Positions 10,501-22,500 of a DNA stretch of 64,000 nt are shown piece after piece (the first letter of the stretch is position 1; each line of letters opens with the position of its first letter). Source of the stretch: Pollenia angustigena (taxonomy: Eukaryota; Arthropoda; Insecta; Diptera; Polleniidae); NCBI GenBank assembly GCA_930367215.1, contig OV884058.1, positions 107,283,802 to 107,347,801 of the forward strand, read 5' to 3'. Made by a program: the position numbers and the translations under genes. Below the pieces are notes generated by a model, which worked only from the letters and a program-made list of their open reading frames with translations, was not told the DNA's origin and did not search any database.

Positions 10501-13500
10501 TTTCGACAGGAAATTTTGCAAAGACCGATGAAAGTTAAGGAATATTAACAAAGAAAATTAATACATTCGTACCTAAATTTATTGAAAGTGCACTTTTAAA
10601 ATAACAAATGCAAATACAAAAGAACTTATGGACACAAATGTTATAGATACTTGTGAAATTTAAAAGTTAAATTAGTCTATCAGAAGGGAATTTTAAGACT
10701 TCAGCCAAATGCCCACTATGGAGTAAACCACGCAAAATTACCGACCAATAGCAATTTGCTCTACGCTCTCAAAGGTCATGAAGAGCATGATCAATCACTA
10801 CTTGGTAGATTATTCGGAGTCCAAAACTTTTGTGTGATAGACATTATGGCTTTCATAGAAGTCGTTCTACTGGAGACATGTAAGCGTTTCTTTCGGAACG
10901 TTGGAGTCGTTCTATTCACCAATTTGGAGAAAGCGAAGTGGTTGCTCTAGATATTTCCAAAGCGTTTGATCGTGTGTGGCACGGTGCACTCGTTTCAAAG
11001 CTTATTGCGTTTGGTTTCGGCAATGATTTCTCTCGATTTATATCCAGCTTTCTCAAATACCGCTCTGTACGCATTGTTAAAGATGGGTTCTCATTGGAGG
11101 AGTTTCATTTAAATTCAGGTGTACCGCAGGGCTCTGTTCTTTCTCCTACACTTTTTCTTTTTTTTCTTTATGACCTTCTAGGTCAAACTTCCAATCCTAT
11201 CTATTCTTTCGCAGATGACAGCAGCATTTGTCATTCATTTTTCATTCATAGACCAAGCCTTATTAAGGTTGAAGCTATGAGACAGAATATGAATGACAAA
11301 CTCAATCTTGACCTTACGACAATCTCCGAGTGGGGTCTTCCGAATAGGGTCGATATTAAGACCCAATGTTGCATGTTGACCCACAGACGTCTTGTGGAGT
11401 CAGCATCATCTGTATCCATGGTAGGTATAGCTATTGAGGAATCAGACACTCTTGATGTTCTGGGCATGAAAATTCAATGTGATGTTCGTTGGAGCCAACA
11501 TGTCTTCCAAGTGTCGAAAGAAGCATTTAAGTATCTTGGATTCTTAAAACGGTGCAAGAACTACTTCACTCCGTCGGATCTCTTCACTATTTATACCTCC
11601 TATATCCGCCGAAAATGGAATACAACTCCCATATCTGGGCAGGTGCTTCAAATAGACCTTGAAGCTTCTGGATCAGGTACAAAGGAGTGCGTTGAAGCTC
11701 ATCAATGACAGAAGAGTACCCAGCTCCATTGACTCTTTGGAGCATCGTCGGAATGTGGGTTTTGCGGCATTGTTCTATCGTCATTTTCACGGAAGGCGAT
11801 CACATCCATTTGTTGTCGACTATCCAAAGTATCGCACAACACTTTATAGGGAAAATTCAATTCTTGGTCGAACTAGCCGTATGTGGAATAGACTCCCGGC
11901 AGAAGTATTCCCATTCGTCTACAATTTGGAAAAATTCAAATTAAATGTCCACAAACACTACTCCCTCTTTCCTTTTCCCCATAACCTATTTACCAATACA
12001 AACACAATGCATTGCATTAGTAGGGGGCATCCCCTAAGTGTTGGCTCAAAGTAAAAAAAAACACCTGATTAACTACAGCCATCAGGATGAATACTTTACT
12101 TTTAGTTTTGCCAAAAGTACACTTCTTAATCTATATTTTATGCCCTACACCATAGATGGAAAGGGTATATATAAGTTTGTCATTCCGTTTGATATTTCTA
12201 CAATATTTATATAAGAACCTATAGATAATTTATATTCTGGGTCCTTATGAGGAGCGAAGTTGATTAAACGATGTCCGTCTGTCCGTGTATGTATTGAAAT
12301 AGGTTTACCAATGACCCCAGAAATAATGGGAACTACACGGAAAGAATTAGTTACTAAATCTGGCTTGAACCATAAAAACTAAGGCACGTATGTGCGTAGC
12401 AGAAAATGGACATCACTTACAGAATATGTATCATTTTTCAACGCTAATTGAAAAAAATCCCCAATAAAAGTAATAATCGCATAAGTAAAAAAAAGTGATA
12501 AAGAATGAAAAATTTTTCAATAAATTTAAATTCATTTCATGTTGTAAAACTCCTTTCTTCATAAAAATAATTTAATGAGAATTAAACAGTTCAATAAGTT
12601 CATTCTGCGCCACCCTGTATAAAGAGTTTTATTCCAAATATTAGAAACAAATTATAATAGAAAACGAAAACAAAATCATTCAATATTTATATTTGAGGCG
12701 ATTGAATGACCTAAATCGCTAAACAAGTTTTGAATACAATTTCAACTACAACGAAATATTTGTATTTTTGAATTAAAATTTATTTAACTGGAAAAATTTA
12801 ATTAAACATATCGAACCCTAACAGCGAAGGTAACGTAAGCGACATGATTTTCAATTTTCGTTTTTTTTTTAATAAATGACTTTATTGGCAACACATAATG
12901 TACCGTTACAATTTTATAGCAAAAACTATTTTAGTGTAAGCGACAAATTTCATACAAAATTAATATGAAATAAAACAAAAAAGCTCTCTCCTGTAAAATT
13001 TGATTTTTGGCGCTTACATTATTTTCGCGGTTAGGGGTCGATATATACAATAAGCCGCTTGATGTCAATAGAATTTCTTAAAATATTCTCATAAGACTAA
13101 CTGCCTTTATTAATTCAATGTCACTTTTTACTTTTTTCTATATCGATAACAAAAAAAAGCTAATCAACTACTGTCACTAAATTGCCTTCAAATAGTCTAA
13201 TCAAAATGTTATCTTAGAAAATCTTAAATAAATTTAAACGTATGTAAAACCCACACACGATTACCTGACGTTATGGAATAAACCGGTTGTCAGTGTTCTT
13301 ATCTCTGCAAAAGGCGGTAGTTCCAAAAGTGACTTTTAGCCTTAAGACATATTGTAATCTTTAATGCAATTTTGTTTCAATGGCTTTTTAGTGATCACAA
13401 TGCAATAAAATAAGTAATAAAAAATACCTTAATTTGTAGCACAAATTATCAAAAATTTTAAAATTATTTTAAAGTCATATTGAAGGGTTTTTTACACTAT

Positions 13501-16500
13501 CGCACAAATCTTACGTATTGTCAAAAAATACAAACCTGCCAGATAAGTTGTTATTAGTTTTTTGGAAACTTTCAAACAATAATTAGATCAAAAATGCATT
13601 TTCGTCAAAATAAGTCAGACTTGTGTGATAGAAATAAATTTAAGTAAAGACCCATACAACTATTTCATTAAAACAGGTTTGATTCCCTAATAGATATTGC
13701 GATCCCAATGTTACCAAAAAGCGTTACCAAACTTGAATATCGTGTAAATGAGATCAGTTTTGGGAGAACTTTTTATCTCCTTCTTGCACAAATCAGCTTA
13801 ATGTTTTTCTTAAGGTAGATTGGGTATATTGTCAAACAATCAGCTTCAAAAACAAAAGCAACAATAATTCAAGAAAAATACTGATTCTTTTCCCACTAAC
13901 AACTACAATTTGAATCAGAAAACCCCCATCCAATTGTAGTAGGGAATGTAAAAAAAGATAAACTCACTGTGTATTGCTAGTGTTTTGTCTAAGCTTTGAT
14001 ATCTTAGCAAATCAGACTTTATTGTTTGTAGTTCTCGATCGCTTTACAGTTTTATTTATATAATATCTTTAGCTTTTCCAAAGTCATTGGAAAAAGGTTT
14101 CCTGATGATCTGGGCTAAGTAACCAGTGAATTTCAGTGCATTTATCAATAATAAAAATCTTGTTAATGAATAAAAAATACTATTTTGATTCTTTACAAAA
14201 ATATAAAATAAAACCTGACGCTTTCCTTTGTGGTAAAGAATTTGTTCTTTGTCGTTCCAGTGATTTTGTATAAATTTACCTCTCAGTGAATACAATGTAA
14301 TTAAATTCACATTTCACCAAACTTTACCAGGAAAGTAAAGAAACAAACCTAATAGGTTTGTTTCCGTACTCAAAATAGGAACCACGCGGTATTAAAATCG
14401 ATATGCAGCTTGAAATGTCCTAAAGAAAACACTATTAGTTAAATCAGATTATATTTTTTATAGACTTATGGCCTTTTTCTCATTGTATGATTATCTCTTT
14501 TCCCAACGAAAAACTGCACATTAAAGAAATTTGGTTTTTTCAATGTCTAATTTGCTTCTATTCTGTTGCAAAGCTAACCAGCACTCATCTGCTAATTAGT
14601 TATTTTCCTTTTATTTGCCGTACAGATAAATTCAATCAGCTGACTCCCAGCTTTAACATGTATTTTGATAGGTGTTGCCAGCTGAAAACAATGTTTTTTG
14701 TCGGTATATTGAGAAACCCAAAATCGTTAACGGACAGTTTATCACTCTTATAAATTTTTGTTGACTTAAGTAACAGCCAGTTTATCGATACATTGAGAAA
14801 ATGGCCATTAGATCGCTATTCAGTCAGTGCTTAGTTTAAAAATTGCTGCAGAAAATTAGAAAATTAAACCACTTTTTGATTAAAAATTCTCTACATAGTT
14901 TTTTAATCGAAATTTGATTTTTTTTTAAATCAGTTGAATTTAAATTATTTTATTGAAGAAAGGAATTTTACAACATAAAATCGCTCATTTGCTGCAAGAC
15001 CGGCATAACTCAAAAAATGAAATTTTGGAGTTAGAGATGCAGAATTGTTCGCTTTATTTTTCTTTATATTGTGTATTAAATTCATCTTTATATCTTTTAT
15101 ACTTTCCAAGTTTGAAGAGAATGTGTCTTCTTTTTTTCTAAGAAGTTGGCGCAAATCAAAAACTTTAAATGCGTTTATCTCGAAATTGATTTTTTTGAGT
15201 TATGCCGGTGTTGCAGCAAATGAGCGAAATGAATGACAATTTATTGACAATTTTTATTCTTGACTCAACGAGGGGATGAACTCGGGTCGAGCTTATATAT
15301 TTCGAGAATAAGCTCATTCTCATCACCAGAGCCTTTTACAGTTTTACCCTTTCCGCCACTGCGACGGCTGTCAGTCTATAGCCAAACAAAAATTACATTG
15401 CAAGTAAATAGCAGCGAATGGAGCAATAAACTGTTCAATAGAAGTTGCTTGCATAATAAAATTCGTATAGTTAGAGTATTCTAAATATTATTCTATAATC
15501 AATTCGATTTTCCCTTTCCAAACCACCCAATATAAAAATCAAATTTATTAACTTTGTATTAAATGTTATGATTTATTGTATTTTAATAAATCAAATAGAT
15601 AATCGGTTGATACGTATTACCAACAATATAAGTAGAAAAGATATAGTTTGAGGAAGTTTAGCCAACCACTATAAAAACTCAAGCAATTGATAGCAATAGA
15701 CACAGTACAAAATTGTCTTATAATCGTAAAGATCCAACTCAAAAACCTCAAATTAAAATGGATGTAAGTATTTTTTAAAATATTAAAAAAAAAAATGTTT
15801 TTCCAAATTGAAATTTTTTTTAGTTTAATACTGCCTGTGAAAAAGCTAAAGCTTTCACCAAGAAACCCACAAATGAGGAATTTTTGGAGTTCTATGGTCT
15901 TTATAAACAAGCCACTGTTGGCGATTGCAACATTGCCAAACCAGGTGTTACCGATTTGACAGCCAAAGCTAAATACGATGCCTGGATAAGACATCAGGGT
16001 ATGTCTCAAGATGCTGCTAAGCAAGCCTATATTGCTGTCTATCAGAAATATGCTCCCAAATATGCTTAATTGTAATGACAATTATTATTTAAAAACTTGA
16101 ATAAATAGTTAATAAAAAAAATGCAAGTGATTAATTGCAAAATTTAAAAATAATAAAAATAATGTACAATCTTCCATTCGAAAATAATTTTAATGTTGTT
16201 TTTATATAATTTACTGCTTCAAAGCTATTTAGAAAATTGATCCCTGGAAAAATCAAAATTTTCTTAAGAAAATAGAGCGCTTTTAATTTCCGCTAAAAGG
16301 TGCTTGAAAGCTCATTATTTTCTATAAATCATGTGTGTTGATATCTGAAATTTTCTAAGCGAAATACATCGTTAAAAAACTTAAAAGTTCCTATAGGAAA
16401 AAGGTGGCTTGAGAGTAATAAATTAGCCTAAAGCATTCGATTTCTTGAAAGTTATAAATTTCATATCAGAAAAGGTCTGCTTGAGGGTAAGAAAGTTCAA

Positions 16501-19500
16501 TGAAAAATCTCGTTTAGGAGCTTACAATTTTTTACAGAAGAAGATTTCTTAAAAGCTAAAAATTTCCTATAGGTAATAAATCGCTTAAAAGCTCAAAATA
16601 TACTATTAAATAATAACGCTTGAAAGCTCAAAATCTCCTAGAGGATAAATATCTATTTAAAGCTCATAATTTCCTATAGGTAATAAATCGCATAAAAGCT
16701 CGAAAATTCCAACAGGTAATAGATCGCTTAAAAGCTTTAAATTTCCTATTGGAGATTAATCCCTTAAAAGCTCAAAATTTCCTAAAGTACAAACTTTTCC
16801 TTAAAGCTCATAGTTCCCTCTAATTTCGAATTTCATGACAGCTTAAAATGTTTCTTATAGGCAATAGATCTCTTGAAACTCAAAATTTCCTATAGGTTAT
16901 AAATAGCCTAAAAACTTAAAAATTACTAAAGGAAATATTTCGCTTAAAAGCTCAAAATTTCCTTTTGAAAATAGATGGCTAGAAAGCTTAAAATGTTTTA
17001 TAGGAATTAGATAGGAAGAAGATCTCTTATAAGTTCAAATTTTCATATAGATCGCTTGAAAGCTCAAAATTTCCTATAGCATAAATATGTGTTTAAATCT
17101 CATAATTTCTTATAGCTAATAAATTGCTTGAAAGCTCAAAATTTCCTTTAGTAAATAATTGGCTTGTAGGCTTTAAAGTTTCCTCAAGGAAATAAATCGC
17201 TTGAAAGTTCATAATTTCCTATAGAAAATACATCGCTTTAAAGTTCAAACTTCCTAAAGAAAATACATCGCTGGAAAGTTCAAAATTTTCTATACGAAAT
17301 AGATTGCTATGGAGCTTAAAAGTTTGCTTGAAAGGTCAAAATTTTTTATAAGAATTCGATCAATTGAAAGATAAAAGTTTCCTATAGGAAATAGGGCACT
17401 TGAAAGCTTGAAATAAATGGCTTAAGCTGGGTTTTTAAGACTTCAGTTAAACTGGGTTTAGTTAATCTGGAAACAGATTCGTGCCACCATTACCAAGTTT
17501 GTAAACAAAATTTTGATGGAACAGCTTAGTTTTCTAAAAATTTTGGTTTTTAAAGAAATAATAAAAAGAAATCCCATTTTGCAGGAAAAATTCAAGTTTC
17601 AGACTACGTTAAACTAAGTTTAAACTTAATCCACATCTCAAAAACCCGGTATTAAAGTTCAAAATTTCCCACAGTTAACAAACCTCTTAACAGCTCAAAT
17701 TGTGTGTGATTGTGAGATAACTAAACATATTTAGTTATTAATTAATTTTTATCGCTTTAAAATGATTGTCGAAATTTTACTGAATAATTTTCAAACTCTA
17801 ATTTGCAGTAACAAATATTATTTGTTATCAAATTTAGGAAACAAATAACTTATCTTTTAAAGATTGAAATATCATAAACATGCGTGGAACTAAGATAAGC
17901 CTAATAAAGGAATTCGAATTTGAAAAAGTATATATATAGACAAGGTAAATAAGAAAATAAATTTAATACATTTTGGTGTAGACAACAAGTGGTAAGTCAT
18001 ATCAAAGAGCTAATTGCTTAAAGAATAAAATAAAAAATAAAACAGCTTAATATTTTTTTCAAATTACAAAGTTGGGTCGAACATTTTGAAGATTTGTATT
18101 GCTAAAAATGGATGTAAGTACCTCACCGTCTTTAAGAAATAAAATTAAATCTCACTGTTCAATAATTCCGTTTACAGTTCGCTACTGCCACCGAAAAAGC
18201 CAAGTCTTTCACAAAATCTCCTCCAGATAGTGTATTCTTGGAGTTCTATGGCCTCTACAAACAAGCTACTGCTGGCGAATGTAACAGCGAAAAACCCGGT
18301 TTGTTGGATTTGAAAAACAAGGCTAAATGGGAAGCCTGGAACAGTCATAAAGGCATGAGCCAAGATGCTGCCAAGGCTGCTTATATTGCTGCCTATGAAA
18401 AGTATGCTCCCAAATATGCTTAAATTTTGTAATTTGTGTGCGCTACAAGTGTGATTAATTAATTCAAGGAGGAACCAATGTTAAAAATAAAAAAAATTTA
18501 CAGCCTATTGAATTGTAAAATTTGTTTCAACTTACCTTGACATTTCGCCTTTACTTTTACTTTTCGCCAAGCCCTCCTTCGCTTTCGATATTAAGCCCGA
18601 CATATCGCCAACAATACGATTTTGTAATTTATCATCCTGTGTAGGACTTGTGGGTAGATTACATAATTTCTGGGTTAAATCTTTAACAGTGTGATCACGT
18701 TTCAATTGTAGTAAAAGTTTTTTATCCTCATTATCAGATTCTGGTCGGGAAAAGGGAAAAAGATATTAGACAAAAAAAAAACATAATTTTGCATTTAAAG
18801 GAGATAAATATTAAGACATCTTAGAATAAGAAAAAACTCCAAAATATACAAAAACATATATTGATGATGCTCATTAATAAATTGCATTAAAAAGCCGCAA
18901 TATTGAAGAAACACATGATAATGAATGAGTTTAAATTTCATATTTTAAAAGAAGGCAATTTACAATTGAAAAGACAAGGTAGCGTTTAAAAGCTTAATTA
19001 GAAATATAGATGGCTTACATTGCGTTTGAGCTTTAAATTTCTTATAGCTAAAAAAAAAGATCGCTTTACAGTTCCAACTCTTTAGCTCGATCGTTATTTA
19101 GCTCCAAATTTCCCATAAGATATTAGATCGCCATTATGTTCCACGTTTCCCATAGAACACTTGATTACATTTTAGCTCGTAACTTCCTTGAGAAAACCTT
19201 AACGCTCTTTAACTCAAAATTTCCTACAGAAACTTGATATCTTTTCAGCTTAAAATTTTCTATAGAAAACATGATCGGTATTTAACTCCAAACTTCCTAT
19301 AGAAACTTGATCGCTAATCAACTCCTATTTCCCTACAGAAAGCTAAAACAATATTTAATTCAAAATTTCGTATAGAAAGTTAGATTGCCTTTTAGATTCC
19401 AATAACCTTTAGGAAACTAGATCGCTTAAAATTTCCTATAGGAAACTAGATCGCTATTCTGCTTAAAATATCCTTTAGGAAACTAGATTGCTATTTAGCT

Positions 19501-22500
19501 TAAAATTTCCTATGGGAAACTAAATCGCTATTCAGATTAAAATTTTCTGTAGGAAACTAAATCGCTATTCAGCTTAAAATTTTCTTTATAGTACAAGATT
19601 GCCATTCAGCTTAAAATTTCCTATAGGAAACTAGATTGCTATTCAGCTTAAAATTTCGTATGGGAAACTAAAAAGCTATTCAGCTTAAAATTTTCAATAG
19701 GAAACTAGATTGCTATTCAGCTTAAAATTCTGAAGGGAAACTAAATCGCTATTCAGCTTAAAATATCCTTTAGAATACAAAATTGCAATTCAGCTTAAAA
19801 TTTCCTATAGGAAACTAAATTGCTATTCAGCTTAAAATTTTCTATGGAACACTAAATTGTTATTCAGCTTAAAATTTACTATATAATATAAGATTGCTAT
19901 TCAGCTTGAAATTTCCGATGGGAAACTAGATTTCTATTCAGCTTAAAATTTCCTTTAATGCTGGGTACACACTATGCAACGCGTTTACGCAATCTAGTGA
20001 ATTAAATTCATTTTCATTCATTCCAGATTGCATCAACATCAAAACGCTTTGATATTTTGAGGTTGCATTGAAACAGATTGCATGTAGGTTGCACTGTGTG
20101 TACCCAGCATAAGATACAAGATTGCAATTCAGCTTAAAATTTCCTATAGGAAACTAGATTTCTATTCAGCTTAAAATTTCGTATCGGAAACTAAATTGCT
20201 ATTCAGCTTAAAATTTCCTTTAGGATACAAGATTGCAATTCAGCTTAAAATTTCCTAAAGGAAACAAGATTTTTATTCAGCTTACAATTTCCTATGGTAA
20301 ACTAAATCGCTATTCAGCTTAAAATTTCTTTTAGGGTACAAGATTGCTATTCAGCTTAAAATTTCCTATGGGAAACTAAATCGCTATTCAGCTTAAAATT
20401 TTCAATAGGAAACTAGATTGCTATTCAGCTTAAAATTCTGAAGGGAAACTAAATCGCTATTCAGCTTAAAATATCCTTTAGAATACAAAATTGCAATTCA
20501 GCTTAAAATTTCCTATAGGAAACTAAATTGCTATTCAGCTTAAAATTTCCGATGGGAAACTAGATTTCTATTCAGCTTAAAATTTCCTTTAATGCTGGGT
20601 ACACACTATGCAACGCGTTTACGCAATCTAGTGAATTAAATTCATTTTCATTCATTCCAGATTGCATCAACATCAAAACGCTTTGATATTTTGAGGTTGC
20701 ATTGAAACAGATTGCATGTAGGTTGCACTGTGTGTACCCAGCATAAGATACAAGATTGCAATTCAGCTTAAAATTTCCTAGATTTCTATTCAGCTTAAAC
20801 TTTCCGATAGGAACCTAAATTGCTATTCAGCTTAAAATTTCCTTTAGGATACAAGATTGCAATTCAGCTTAAAATTTCCTAAAGGAAACAAGATTGCTAT
20901 TCAGCTTAAAATTTCCTATGGGAAACTAAATCGCTATTCAGCATAATATTTTCTATGCGATATAAGATTTCTATTCAGCTTAAAATTTCCTATAGGAAAC
21001 TAGATGGCTATTCAGCTTAAAATTTCCTATGGGAAACTAAATCGCTATTCAGCTTAATATTTCATATATAATACAAGATTGCTATTCAGCTTAAAAATTC
21101 CTATAGGAAACTAGATTGCTATTCAGCTAAAAATTTCAGAAGGGAATCTAAATCGCTATTTAGCTTAAAATTTCCTTTAGGATACAATATTGCTATTCAG
21201 CTTATAATTTCCTATGGGAAACTAAAGCGCTATTCAGCTTAAAATTTCCGATGGGAAAACCTTTTCTTTCCAATTGCAATTAAGTTTTGCCCCTTATAAC
21301 AACTTCCATGACGAGAAAACTTACCAGTAATTTGTAATGGATCCACTGGATCACTGTTAAGATTATTAGTATTGACCACGTTATTGGCTTGATTGGAATT
21401 TGGAATATTATTATTAGTAGTACTAGAAAATTGATTGTAGCTCATATTTTTGTTGTTGTAGTAGTAAGGTGGAGGAGGTGGTGGTGGAGGCATACGCATA
21501 TGATTCGCGAAACCCCATAAATCTGGTGGTGGTGGTGGTGGAGGTGGAGGTGGTGGCGCCACTGATGTATTGGTCGTTAAAGTGTTATAATAAGCATTCT
21601 GTACGGGATATGAGACGGGTGGTGACATAACACGTTGAGGTGTTGAGGGTGTGCTACATGTTGTAGTTGTTGTTGTTGTCAGAACATCCTCCATTGCCGT
21701 TGAATGTTTGGGACTTTTCTTAACAGGCGAATTATTGGGTGTAGAGGTTTGTGGAATAAAATCAAAACCTGCAGCTGTAGGAGGATAAGTAGTTGCTGGA
21801 GAAGTTGTGGTAGAATTTAAAGATTTCTTTGGACTTGAATTAAGGGAAGAGATTTGGTGTTTTATAGGCGATGTGGTGGGTGAGTGTATAGATTGTTGGT
21901 GTTGTTGATTCTTTGGTGTACTATTGTTGATTTGATTGTAGTAAGTGTTTAAACGATTGGCATCATTTTCATATTTCCTATGATTATCACAATTATTTTG
22001 ATGAAGATTTCCTTGACCTCCTTCCAAATTGCTAGGTTCTCCGGAAACATTGTGACGTTGTATGTTCTTCATCAGGCCATTAATGACCGTGGCATTACGT
22101 TCCATAAACAGATTTTTCTTATTATAAAATTCCGCCGAAGAGCCTGTTGTTGCACCATTGACATGATGGTGGTGGTGGTGGTGATTCAGATGATTGTGTT
22201 GTAATTTATTGGTATTGGATTTATCAAAGGAATTGTTGATAATTGAGATGGTATTGGTACCCAATAATTGTTTTGAGGGACTCAAAAGATTAATGTGATT
22301 GTTGTTGTTGGTGTGTGTCGTTGTATTGGAATTCGTGATGATGTTGTTGTGATTGTTGGTTGTTATAAGAGCATTGTTATTGTTAGTAGCATTGGCAGTT
22401 GCATTGACAATGACATTTAAATTGGCATTATTAATATTATTATTAGAATGATTGGTACTGTTATTATTATTGATTTGATAGAAATGCTTTAAATTATTAT

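Larger units (their letters stand above)
19010..21255. repeat. Minisatellite array 2, 37-bp unit
   Basis: About 50 units of consensus GCTATTCAGCTTAAAATTTC plus CTATAGGAAACTAGATT (37 bp). It fills the Fhos intron between exons VIII and IX. A higher-order duplication exists: the block near 19691 recurs near 20399 and the MITE at 19959 recurs at 20593; the offsets 708 and 634 differ by 74 bp, exactly two units. Confidence 0.9.

Noticed and set aside
15617..16081. 154-codon minus-strand frame over Acbp-B
   Set aside because: Antisense shadow of Acbp-B; hydrophobic composition arises from the complement of the helical coding sequence.
16240..21255. CRISPR-like array
   Set aside because: Repeats are contiguous degenerate 36-37-bp units without unique spacers, and the genome is eukaryotic.
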